Source: Membranipora membranacea (lineage: Eukaryota > Bryozoa > Gymnolaemata > Cheilostomatida > Membraniporidae). Taken from it: a DNA stretch of 64,000 nucleotides. Made by a program: the position numbers and the translations under genes. Location of the stretch: the NCBI GenBank assembly GCA_914767715.1, contig OU612072.1, forward strand, positions 15,438,001-15,502,000, in the 5' to 3' direction. How positions within the stretch are numbered: position 1 is the first letter of the stretch; every line of letters starts with the position of its first letter. The notes beneath the pieces are model-generated. The model made no database searches, was not told the DNA's origin, and was given only the letters and a program-made list of their open reading frames with translations. Shown one piece after another: positions 31,024 to 41,650 of this stretch.

Positions 31024-34000
31024 CTAAAGTAAAGCACCAAGAACTTGATCAACAACGGTTATGATATTCTATTCAATTTTCTTTTTGTCTTTTTTGCCTC
31101 TATTTCTTTTCTGGCACTGAGTGCAAATTATTTCTAATGAGACGACTTTTGTTGCCAATAAAAGTATATATATACATATACAGTCTCAAGGGACAAATAA
31201 CTGCTGACACTGATTTATGTGATAATTGAAAGAGAATTTCCGGATAATTTAACAAAGCTGACGCGGCTCCAAAATAAGCGTTTATATTATACAATTCAGT
31301 CACAAAATAAAAGTTTTGGCCCTAAAATTGATTGTATTTTGACAATAAAAGTATATATATATATGCAATCTATCTACCTGCAACAGTAGCCAATAGCAAA
31401 GCAGTGTGGGGACGTGTAAGTACTATATACTTGTCATCTCTGCTTAGAGCAGTCTCAGTATAGATAACAGGGTCCATATTCTGTTCTCCGCCTCTCTGGG
31501 TCTCATATACTTGACACGCTTGCAGTAAGATTATCTGAAAATAGTAGAAATATGTATTTTACATTGCAGTTCCTTAATTCAAATCTCTGGGGACCACAAA
31601 AAATTGTCCTAATAAAGCAGAGTCTGAATTAAGTGACATTAGAAGGCATTGAGATCTGGCTGAAGGGACTAATTTTCCTTGTCTGAATTAACAGGAGGTC
31701 TGAATTAACCAGCTTACACTAGATGTGTCCCTTTATCAACACAATAAAACTACTAGAGCCAGACTATGCACTCTAGACAATAGTAGGGGTTTGGCCTGGC
31801 CTTGAAGTATTTATCCAGTGGTTTTGTGCTCGCCGCACTCCATTTTAAGTTAATTATAGCAAAGATTCAGAATTGAAAGGAGGAAGTAATACTATTTTAT
31901 CAAATAAATGACAAATATTTTTCCAATTATTATTTTATGCACACCATGCACAGCTGTCACTTATAATAAGCGCCAGCGTATGTAAAACCTACCAGAGGAC
32001 ATTCCTTCGATATGATTTGATCGATCCTATGAATGATTGTGTTCACTGCCATCATTTGACCTCCTGACCCCTGTACACCTCCCATCCCTCCATGAGACAT
32101 CACACAAACTGACAAGGACAGACAACTATCACTCATGTCCTGTAGGGTTTTTGTAAGCATCTCCTCCAAGTCAGACACTGTACACCAATCTAACTTGATG
32201 ACCTCACATCCTGCTTGAGTCAAACCATTCTCCATACATTCCGCCTCTCTGACTGCACCTGGTTGGTGTAGCAAAGCACAAAAAATTATATTAGAATGCA
32301 ACTCAGGAATTACACTCTCACATGTAAGTTGATATACTTTTCCCACTGCTAAGATCTTAATTTGATTGTTGAGTCAATAATGGTACAGCTAGCTATTCTC
32401 TTAATAAAATAAAAACATCTGAGGGTGTGGGGGGATGAGAGGCTGGAGAATCAATCAAGAATGCTCTCCCTGTGGGACTTGAACTTAAGACTTGGGTGAT
32501 GCTAGAACAAGAGGGAACAAACTTGTTCTAGGTCATGCCATTTCATTAACTCCTGACGTAATGGGTTGATGGCGCTAAGAAGCTGTGCAGTGCAGTGCAG
32601 TGGTAATCTTATGTAAGGGATAAACCTCCATGAATTCATCTCAGAGACTTCAAATCAGATTTTCAATCATGACTAACCTTTTCTTCCAAGAATGTTGAAT
32701 AGTATCACTGCATAGTTTTTTAGGTGGGTACCGTTTGGTGGTGTGAAATACTGACTGCTGTGTGTGGATAACTTTGCTAGGTAACATACCGGGACACTTT
32801 GTATCAGCTCTGTGAACTCTACAAGAAACATTAAAACAAGACACTATTTACTATCCTGATGGACCCAGCCTTATATATATTTCTCTATAATATAGTTCAA
32901 GCGCTCAAACTGTGGAGGGATGCTCATAGAGGCATTTCATTATCAACTTCTTTGGGGAAAGTGGTTGATAATTGAATGCCCCTACCAGCATCCCGCCACA
33001 GCTTGAGCGCTTAGACTACTCTATATAATGATTATTTGTCAAGAATTCATTTGAAAGATTCTATAGATACGTAATTGCCTACTCTTTGTTCATGAAAGGA
33101 CAACTCTGTTGATAGAGTTCAGATTGCGGTGCTTACAAGAGAATTTGGCACAGGATGAATGTGCATGTGTAGGGATTTTGGAAATGGAGATGTGTATACA
33201 AATAACTTCATACCATTCTCATATTTGAATGTTGAGATCTCCACAGTTCCTCGTTGGTAGGCGTTCAAAAGATACGAGGCTTTCTCCTGGTCCCCTTCAG
33301 ATGCTAGATCCATTGCAGTTTTTCCATGTGCATCCACAATTTGAAGCAAAGCGTGTTGTTGTTCAGAAGGTAATGAATCTAAAATTGCCCAAATGACATC
33401 CACATAGCCCCTTTTTGCCGCTAAGTGCAAAACAGTCTCCCCAGCTGCCAATCCAGTTTTTGCCAGTCCAAAACGCATACCCGGGTCATCGACAGAGTTA
33501 AGTATGCATTTGACCATAGGTACACATCTATTTAACGCAGCCCAAAACAGCGGGGTCCAACCATTGTGTGTAGCAATCTGCAGCAAAATGAATCGTTGAA
33601 CTTCATCCATCAATTCCAGCATTTGCATCATAGGTTTGGTGAACCCCTTCCACGCAGCTTTATGTAAACCAGTCCTCCCATCTTGATCTTGAATTTTGAG
33701 CAATTCAAACCGATCTTCTTTTGTAACTGAATTTAATATACACGGAAGAATTCGGCAATGTTTGTAGTAGGCGGCTCGCTGAGCGAAAGTCCCAACAAAT
33801 CTACCCTTTGTGCTGCCAAGTATCTTCAGTTTTAGCTCCGGTTCTGTCTCTTTGAGAAGAGTGTCCAAATATGCGATATCTGGTTCTTGTTCACCCTCCT
33901 TGTAGTCATGGTAAGGTAGCCTCAAATAGGTCATAAGCCATTGCGTTAGAGTCAGATGATAATCAGCCTGATTAAGAAACCTAAGATTTTGTATATCGTG

Positions 34001-34042
34001 AAACTCCCCTCCATCTTCCAGCTGCTGCCTCAATCGTTCCAT
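30818..34042 (-). CDS. Ankyrin-repeat protein with C-terminal caspase-fold domain
   Basis: Five minus-strand exons join in frame to 532 residues: 34042-33214, 32818-32678, 32258-31993, 31534-31378, 31023-30818. Residues 1-75 are unassigned. Residues 80-265 hold about five ankyrin-like units of roughly 40 residues (DGRTGLHKAAWKGF, NGWTPLFWAALNRC, GETVLHLAAKRGY, HGKTAMDLASEG). From about 290 a caspase domain follows: NYAVILFNILGRKG (first strand), CVMSHGG with candidate catalytic His379, IILLQACQ with candidate nucleophile Cys419. The p10-like part runs HTALLLATVAGG to STLQAKLNL. The His-Cys spacing of 40 is close to that of caspases. The usual S-W-R substrate-loop motif is not seen. ATG at 34042 sits directly after an acceptor-like ttatag, so further 5' coding exons are possible. 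Family is known; the fusion and its role are inference. Confidence 0.85.
31378..31534 (-). CDS. Ankyrin-caspase gene, exon 4 (catalytic Cys)
   Basis: Phase 0 in (attttcag), phase 1 out (GCAG/gtagat). It begins IILLQACQVYETQRGG, the caspase active-site cysteine motif, in a QACQ form like that of caspase-8 and without the following Gly. It ends RPHTALLLATVAG, the start of the p10-like strand. Confidence 0.88.
31558..31722. repeat. Dispersed repeat in a caspase-gene intron
   Basis: An inverted copy lies at about 62270-62439 (shared words ctggctgaaggga, tgtctgaattaacaggag and ggggaccacaaa). The ends of the 62-kb copy carry gttacag(c/t)g in inverted orientation, suggesting a short non-autonomous transposon. 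Confidence 0.6.
31993..32258 (-). CDS. Ankyrin-caspase gene, exon 3 (p20, catalytic His)
   Basis: Phase 1 in (ccaaccag), phase 0 out (CTG/gtaggt). It encodes REAECMENGLTQAGCEVIK, DLEEMLTKTLQDM and SLSVCVMSHGGMGG. This matches the caspase order of helix, strand, helix, then the SHG motif carrying the catalytic histidine. Confidence 0.88.
32678..32818 (-). CDS. Ankyrin-caspase gene, exon 2
   Basis: Phase 1 in (after ttcttgtag), phase 1 out (AAAG/gttagt). It encodes EFTELIQSVPVCYLAKL and GTHLKNYAVILFNILGRK, the linker and first beta strand of the caspase fold. Only this frame is open and phase-compatible. Confidence 0.83.
32893..33018. mobile_element. Mutator-like MITE relative in intron 1 of the ankyrin-caspase gene
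   Basis: Imperfect inverted repeat with ends TAGTTCAAGCGC and GCGCTTAGACTA and internal gaggcatttcattatcaac / gttgataattgaatgc. Flanks are similar but not identical, so the target duplication is degraded. Confidence 0.7.
33214..34042 (-). CDS. Ankyrin-caspase gene, ankyrin exon
   Basis: An 829-base exon ending AAT G/gtatga (phase 1). It encodes 276 residues: an N-terminal helical part (TQWLMTYLRLPYHDYKEG), then ankyrin-like units with recurring LLxIxDxxGxT-LHxAA patterns. Such a long repeat-bearing exon is common for invertebrate ankyrin genes. Confidence 0.88.
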
Positions 34043-34077
34043 CTATAAAAAAAGTGACCAGCTTTGTTTTCTCCCGT

Positions 34078-34608
34078 TTAACAATTGCGTTCATAAATGG
34101 TTGGCAAAATTGAAGGAAGCAACAGGACACTCAGGTAAGAGAATCTTGGGTTAGAGTTTGACCAGAATCTGTTAGGTTGTACCACGCCATGCATGAATTT
34201 TCTAAACCGGATTTTAAATGAATCCCAAATCAGCATGGCAGTAGCTCTATCATATGTATTTGGCATGCAGTGGTAGAACTTGTTTATGAGCAAAGTTTTC
34301 TCACACGTATCTTCACTTTATCTGAGCCAACATTGTCAGACTGACATAAAAATAGATTACTTACAGTAATGCAAATAATGAATCATGATTGGCAAAACTG
34401 TTGGAAGCAAGAGGACACTGAGAAAAGGGAAATTTGTGTTCGAGTCTGCAGAGATTTTGCGAGGTTGACTAAGCCACATAAATTTTCTATGCACCCTAAA
34501 ATAACTTGGGTTGGCCACTAGCCTGTATATTGTTTATCAGCTTAGTTTGCTTGCATGTATATTAATCTTTCTGAGTCAACATTGTCTGACAGACATAGCG
34601 ATAGACTG
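34078..34608. repeat. Diverged tandem duplication upstream of the ankyrin-caspase gene
   Basis: Two direct copies of about 240-280 bases (about 34078-34355 and 34366-34608) share order and words such as ttggcaaaa(t/c)tg, aaattttct and gtcaacattgtc(a/t)gac. They lie immediately 5' of the first exon I could assign, so they could be promoter sequence. No coding content was seen. Confidence 0.6.
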
Positions 34609-34830
34609 TGTACAAGTTATTCGCATGGTACGGCTGACAGGCTACTCATTTTTTGCCCGTATGTTCATTGATAAATTACCTATCTTGAGACTATTTTTAT
34701 CTCATTATGACTGACTTAAATTTTGGAATTTTCCATTTCGCCTAAGCTTGAAAGTTGAAAATCTAGATAAGATTGTACTGGAGCAGTGCCAAGCAAGAAA
34801 GCAAAACAAGTGTTCTGATACATTGAGTGT

Positions 34831-34939
34831 CGTTTAAGCGCTCAAACGGTGGCGAGATGCTGGTAAAGGCATTTCATTATCAGAAAAGAAAATGGTTGAT
34901 TATGAAATGCCTCTACCAGCATCCCGCCACCGTTTGAGT
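34831..34939. mobile_element. Mutator-like MITE relative, abutting another repeat
   Basis: Inverted arms gtttaagcgctcaaacggtgg and its inverse, with the same internal catttcattatca as its relatives. The right end runs directly into the dispersed repeat at about 34935-35080. Confidence 0.7.
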
Positions 34940-35394
34940 TTCTCAGGAACTACTTGTCCCATCTCAAAAATTCTTTCCCTGACGCGTTGCCAGTAGTCTC
35001 ACTTATGATTAATATCGTAATTTTTTTAAACCGCATGTTTCTAATTTGATTAAATGTACAATAACTAAAATACATTGAAGTGGGGTGATATTTGATTGTC
35101 CAATCACAGAGCATGACTCAAATAAGTTTTCAAGCGTGCCTAGATAAAGGAGAATCAGGAAAAAACGCTCAACTCAGCTTTTGAGAGCGCCGCATACTGA
35201 TTTTTAATCATAGACATGATTCTGAACCAATCTCAATAATTTCCAACTTACAACTCACATTGCTAAGAACGAGTGACATGTTAATAAATTTTCTGATATG
35301 AATTGGTCGCTTCATTTGACCAAGGAGTAACTCCTTGATTTGACAGTGCTAACAATTTCCCACAATGCAACATTAGGCTGGAACTTAGTCACCA

Positions 35395-35600
35395 TGCTTA
35401 TAGTTGGTTTCCACTGCAGTCCATCGACTACAGGGGTTTGGTTGGCCCCCAGGTGTGCTCCGACCTGCCTGCAAACAAAGACCAACCTGGTGCAGATATT
35501 GCAGCCTCCACACCCAGGCACTAAAATTTTGCCGCCCATGCTTTGGGATGTGGCGTGTGATAAGACTTCTAATTTCAATCAACCTTTTTGATCAGGTTGG
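35395..35600 (+). mobile_element. tRNA-derived SINE, family B, diverged copy
   Basis: Read on the minus strand, it shares ggagcacacct and gactgcagtgg, in the same order and spacing, with the copy at 41090-41297. The head is degraded. Open frames here are therefore best read as SINE sequence rather than a gene. Confidence 0.5.
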
Positions 35601-38330
35601 TGGTCCATAAGCCCCATTTGGTGATAAAGTCTACACCAACCCTGGGTCACTAGGATAAAGGTTTTGAGTTTTTACCGTAAACATATAATGATGTATTTAT
35701 TTGTTTACGGTTTTCACAGACTAGGAGACATGCTTCTCAGCGTCCATTTTTTGTCCTACCGCTGAAGAGATATTTCGTAAAGAAAAACACATTTGTAGCG
35801 TTAATATAGGATATAGGAAACTTAGTATATCACAGTGTTATGTTGACCTTTAGCTTGTTTTGATGCATGAGCAGACATTTATCGATATGTAAATACAGCT
35901 GGCCAAGAGAATGATTAGCTCATACCTGCCGTAAAAAAGAATTCGTATAAAATAGTTTTGGCACAATGGTGGAATTTTGTCGGGTGATACCAGTTTGAAG
36001 TTGGTTTATTTCATCCAAAATATGTTGACAAATATTTTGCTAGAGGAAAAAGTCTGCATATATATATATCATGGGCGAAAACATAGAACTTAAAAAGTAA
36101 AATATCACTGCATTCAGTGGCTGGTCTGATGGCATGTCAATATTTGAGATTTTAAACCAACATAAACTGCGATGAGTATTGCCTGCCAAATAGAGTAGAA
36201 ATAATTATTTCCTTATTTTGGGTGGGGAATTTTTAAGTAATCCCTTTGAGTGTGCCAAGTTGGAAAAATTAGAGGACAAAGGAGTCAACCCTTGCACTTA
36301 CTTACAGCTGTAATACAATGGCAGATTTGATAAGGGCATAAGAGCTCTCGTGTTCATAAAAAAAAATCACATCCAAGCCGTAGGAATCAAATGTTGCCTG
36401 AAAAATTCTGCCTTAGAAATGCTGCAGTGACGTTATATTTCCATGTTTGACCGACTGCCAAACTACTGCAGCTGTCAAGTAAAGTTTATTGTTGCTTGCA
36501 CTGAACAGGTTGTAATAGGACTAGCTTTAATTTTGCGATTTTCTCAACCCATTTCAAGACTTTGTCGAGTTTGTCTTTGTAGGGGTGAGGGGCGAATCAA
36601 GAAGAAACTTTCCATGGAAGAGTGACATCAAATATGTGAATTAATGACAACACAGTCATCAATGAGCTTTATAGCATGAATAGCCTGATCAGGAAAACAG
36701 ACAACTTCAGTAAGTAGGATATTGTGATGGGAAGTGCAGGGCAACAAATGGATGGAAATAACAAAAGTGAAGTCATATCCATGCTTTGTTCTATGGCTAT
36801 ACACTTGAGTAACGCAAAAACCTACTCAGAGAACTGCACACATGTGCGTGAGGTTAACTATTCAATCTAGATTTAATAAAATGTCTTACCTTAGATATCC
36901 TACAGCCTCCCTTGCTATCGACTTGGATCCCTGGGTTCGGTCCGTCCAGTCAGGGCCAAGGGCCCACATACATGAGGCACTAGACAGTTTTCTTTATTTA
37001 TATCCTAATTCACTAATTTGAAGATATCATTGTAGGAGACTCGGCTAGTCGAACTGGGTGAATGATCTAGCCTTGCTTACCAGAAAGGTAAATTCAGTCT
37101 TGTGATGATATTCTGGCTTGCTGATGCTGCGGCTTTGCAACAAAGAATAATAACAAGCCTCTACACTATGCATAGCCCCTGACTGCATTGAGTCATTGTG
37201 GACACTGGGTTTTCCGAAAACCAAGGCGGCCTAAGCAAACTATTAGCATGATGCAATGCACCTTAACTCTCAACAACAGTTTGTTATCTCTAAGACTATT
37301 ACGTGATACATCAGTTTGAAGTTTCCATTCTTCGTTTTGTTTGCGTGTTTGTATTAGGTGCTCACTGCTTATTTGGCGTATGACTCAATTTAAACACTAT
37401 ACACTAACACTATACATGTTTTTATGACTGTCCAACTTTTGTAATCAATTTGCCTGCATTTGGAGTTGCTCCCCTACGCTGATAAACCGTCGTTTCAGTA
37501 GAGGGGGGGGTAGCTTAAATGTAGCATATAGCAGCAGATCAAATTTCAACTATACTGGTAAATAAGACATTGAAAGTGTGCCAATATGGAATAAACAGCA
37601 ACTTATCGGATGATTAATGGCTTTGTTGAACCTGAGCTGACACTGACACTGCCCCTCCTATTTTGTTAAAATATTAATGCACAGGGAGGAGGGGAGGGGT
37701 AGCCAATGTGGCGGCTTTGATTGGCTGGTGGATGAGAGCGAGTTTATTTTATGTCAAGGTTGGCTCTCTTTCCCATCCTAGGCTGGGGGGGGGGGGATTC
37801 ATTAACTTGACTGATCTATCCTGGTGGGAAAATCCTACTTGTGCCAATAATAAATTTTTCTAGAACAAACCAAAAAAAATCTTTGCCATTTTACGCCTGC
37901 CACTTTGAAGATATTAAAGTGTGTATGTTCTCTATAAAAAAGTTATGTAAACTTTGATCGCATTTAACAACTGACCTTCTAGATGAACCAATGTTGTGAA
38001 AAGCCATGCATGGCATACCTGATCACCTCATTAGGTCTTTTACATGAAAGGCAAGAAAGTCCATGTGCGGTACTAGCACTAGGCTTCAGAAAAATCATAC
38101 TGTCAAAGTTCTGTTTGGATATATTGTGATTTTAAAAAAGCCTGTCATGGTGACATTTTGTCCAGGGTTAAGATTTTAGCTGTGATGAAGAGAGGAATCT
38201 TCATGGGAAGCCAAGATGGATCATTTTGCACTCGACATCACACTGGCATAAAATGTCCCCTTAACGCTCTGCAGTTTCCCATGTTCCCAGCTGCCTACTA
38301 TTTGAAGAATGTGTCTTCAACTTTTTGTAT
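35601..38330. other. Spacer without a recognised gene
   Basis: No coding segment I can support. There are homopolymer G runs near 37502-37509 and 37786-37796 and a short AT run near 36059-36069. A segment related to the agtttgatcc foldback family lies near 37440-37520. Confidence 0.5.
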
Positions 38331-39171
38331 GGAGTTGTCTTATGAGGATCACTGAAGGGATAACTCCTTTATTTGTGTAATCATGATTTTAACCTTCTAC
38401 CACAAACAGCTTCATCCAACAAAGAGGGGTGGGTGCGCATTCTGTTTGTTTTGTAACTGTAATGCTACAACGGGCCGCCCCACTTGTGCATGAAAAGAGA
38501 AATGTATATATAAATAATGAAAGGAGCAAGAAATATCAATTTAACCACAAATACTTGGGATCAGCTTGCAAAGCAAAGAATTAACCTCATTTTCTTTTAA
38601 GCTACTTACGTGTCAACAGGATTATGACAAGACTTATTCCACATGTCGTATTCAAACATATAGATAGATGCTGATTGATTTTTAATAGTATTAACTGGTG
38701 ACACTTTGTTCTAGAGTAAGGACCACTCCCTGTGAATTAATAACACCAGGTGGTAGCTATAATAAATAACAATATCATTTTTGCCATTTCTGATGAGTTT
38801 TGATGTGTTCCCTTGCAAATCAGGAAGTAATCAAATTGAGTTCTAATTTGATTTATGTATAGCTTCATACAGTATAGAGGTTTTTTTAATATTAGAAAGG
38901 GTAGGTGACCTCCCCAACACCACCACAACTTCAGCTGGTGTGGTGTGGTGCCCAAAGGCTATATGATAGTGTGAAGACAAATAATTAATCGGAGAAGTAA
39001 TTAATTGATGAGACGTTATGGCATTTTTCTGACAGGCTAAATCAACAAGAGTAAATTAGTCTTATAGTATTATTTTATATGTTTTTCATGAATTGTTTAT
39101 AGTTTTACAAATTATTCATCAATAAATAATCATATAGGAAGTGCAGCCTTATCTCTGCGGGGCGGAGGGCC

Positions 39172-39228
39172 CAGAGCCAGCCCCTAATGGTGATCTACAG
39201 CTGCGATCGCCATTAAGGGCTGGCTGTG
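39172..39228. mobile_element. Short hAT-like element relative
   Basis: Ends cagagccagcccctaa and taagggctggctgtg match the terminal sequence of the element at 24168-24974. The centre is a short ctgcgatcgc palindromic core. No clear target duplication. Confidence 0.6.
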
Positions 39229-40276
39229 TGCTTCTCCTCAAAAATTTACCTGGCAATATTCAGGCTTTATGAATCAAAACTCATGTTAATTCAGACGTAG
39301 AAGGCCGGTCTCTAATCATTCCAGTGTCACATAATTCACATCACATCTTTATATGAACATAATTAATTGGTGGTCCTAGCTGAGGTTTGAACGGAAATAT
39401 TGTGTTGTACTTAGTAAAACTGGCTGTACGGAGGTATCGAGTTATGGTGACAGAAGGTTGGCTCATCAGCTTCCCTGGTAACATAAATAAAGGATATGTT
39501 ATGGATTAACGTCTAAAAAATATGTAAGAAAAACAAACCAAGTAATTAAAGAATTTTTACAGCTGATGGGCACAGCCAATCAGATCATTGGACACAACTT
39601 TGAACAAAACTCAGTTTAATGGCCACATTTCATCATACCATTATCTTGGTGCTCTTTGTGAGAAAAAGCTGCAGATGAGCCAAACCAGTAGATAAAGATA
39701 ATCTTGACTATGATTATTAGGTATTGATTCCAAAAACAGCGCAAAAATTCAGCACATAAGGAAATCGGGTTCAACTGCAATCACAAACACTTCAAAAGCC
39801 ACAAGCGATTTAGACTTTCTGCGTGTGTGGTGTCTTATGAGTATCGCTGAAGGGAAAACTCCTATATTTGTGTAATTATGATATCCTACAAAATCGAGCC
39901 TCACCCAGCAAATAGAGGCAGGCTAACGCAACGCAACGTTCCTCACAAATTTTCTGCGAGTGTTCTGCAGTGCTACAACAGCCGCCCACCATGTGAACGC
40001 AAAGAGGCATGCAAAAATACTTGAGGGAATAAGAGAAATAGCAATTTAACCACATAGAATTAACCTCGTTTCTTTAAATCCACCTATTTGTTGGTAGATA
40101 TGAATGACTTATGACACATGCAGATTTGATAGTGGAAAATATGAGGTAGGGAGACGCCAATCAGCCGACGGAGTCCTATGGCGATTACAAATTAAAATGC
40201 ATCAATTTTAGCCATATTTTGGAAAACTCATAATGATGTACTCACCAGCTGGCAGAAACCTGGAACTTTGTAAATG

Positions 40277-40304
40277 TATATATATATATATATATATATA
40301 TATC
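40277..40304. repeat. AT dinucleotide microsatellite
   Basis: About 14 uninterrupted AT units. It lies in the second copy of the tandem duplication and has no equivalent in the first. Confidence 0.85.
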
Positions 40305-40933
40305 TACAGCCTCCTAGATAAAGTAGGAAGGAGGACACCGTCCCTTACATCCCCCTAAATTCTAACACTGGTCATGCATGTCCAACTCTGCCATGTGAAC
40401 CCTGATTGATGTTAAACTATAATATCTGGTGACACTCTTAGTGAGTCTAAGTCTTCATTGGAGAGATGGTTATTCCCTCTAGAGTACAGGTACTGGTGTC
40501 TGGTGACACTCTTTCTTGCAGTTACGACCATACCTTGCGCGAAATTAATCCCAGGTGTGGTAGGTCAATAAATAACAATAATTTTTACTATTCCATTAAG
40601 GTTTTAGCAGTATCTTCACAAATCAGGAAGTCATCAATTAAAACTCTGTGATCTATTTGATTGGTGTATAGATTATTTTTTCTAATGTTTCAAAGGGGCC
40701 CTGGTGACCTCCCCAACACCACCACAACTTTCAGCGTTTGTATACAAAGGCTATAGACAGGCCGAAGACAAATTATTAGCCAGTAATACCACAGAGTAAG
40801 GATATTTCTTACTCTGTGGTAATATCTTATAATATTTATTTGATGAGACGTTAGACTGACAGGCCAATCAACAAAGAAAAGTACATATTTTGATACCATT
40901 CATAAATTATTTTTACTAACAAAAATTGTATCA

Positions 40934-40996
40934 AGAGCTTTCCAACAGTATATAGAAGGTCAATATTTGCTGACCCCTGTGTCTCTACCTTAAATT
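40934..40996. repeat. Solo end of the large foldback element
   Basis: About 60 bases match, in reverse orientation, the left terminus at 14912-14975 (shared tttgctgacccc and gtgtctctacctta). It implies that the 14.9-kb element belongs to a dispersed family. Confidence 0.75.
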
Positions 40997-41089
40997 AGTG
41001 ATTACTATTTTTCGCAGCAGACCCACAAAAGTGCACTTAGCTTTATTCAGTCTAAGCTGCAAATTCAGTCGTATCTACAGATTTGATTT

Positions 41090-41297
41090 GGGTAGTGTCT
41101 CTGTCCAAAGACTGAGAAATATCAGTGCCTTAGGGGCGCCACCAAGTTGCGCCCAGTTTACAAGCAGGTTGGAGCACACCTAGGGTGTCAATTGAGCCCA
41201 GTAGTCGGTAGACTGCAGTGGGATTCGAACTCAATACCTCCAATGCTTGGGCATTAGAGGGTAGGCGCTCTAACCAACTGAGTTACCTTCTACACCT
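41090..41297 (-). mobile_element. tRNA-derived SINE, family B
   Basis: The minus-strand head has a clean tRNA A box (taactcagttggttagagcg) and B box (gagttcgaatccc). The acceptor-stem partners do not form a mature tRNA and an unrelated tail follows, so this is a SINE rather than a tRNA gene. It interrupts the second unit of the tandem duplication. Confidence 0.7.
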
Positions 41298-41650
41298 TTT
41301 GGGTTGGAATTTAAAAAACTTATTCTGTGCTTTGTTCACCTTGCTACTACTAAGGTTTAAATTTGGTTAAAAAGATTGGCTTATCAGATTTCCTGGTACA
41401 AAAATAAAGACTATTTGTATAGATTTATGTTTGACAAGCCGTGTAAGTATTTTCCAGGTGATCGGCACCAGCCAACCAGATCATCGGACACAACTTTGGA
41501 CATAGCTCATCTTAATATACCATTCATTATCTTGGTGCTCTTTCTGAGAAGAATTCGCAGCTGATGTTGACTATGATTTCTTGAAACAGTGCCAAAGTGC
41601 AGCAAACAAGGAAATTGCGTTCGCCACCGAAAATGCCAATAATTTTATTA

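Larger units (their letters stand above)
38330..41650. repeat. Ancient tandem segmental duplication
   Basis: Two direct copies in the same order: 38330-39800 and about 39836-41650. Matching blocks are 38330-38640 with 39836-40130, 38690-38990 with 40490-40790 (shared ggtgacctccccaacaccac) and 39465-39790 with 41370-41640 (shared cttggtgctcttt). The second copy is longer because it gained a SINE (41090-41297), a microsatellite and small hairpins; the first gained a hAT-like end element (39172-39228). No intact coding frame. Confidence 0.7.

Noticed and set aside
35340-35610. Overlapping open frames on both strands suggesting a small gene
   Set aside because: The segment matches the family B SINE in order and spacing, so the frames are repeat sequence.
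40277-40304. Short direct repeats as a possible CRISPR-like array
   Set aside because: Simple AT microsatellite in a eukaryotic genome; no spacer structure.
41219-41296. Candidate tRNA gene on the minus strand
   Set aside because: A and B boxes are good, but the acceptor stem does not close and a SINE body follows; another copy of the body is at 35.4 kb.
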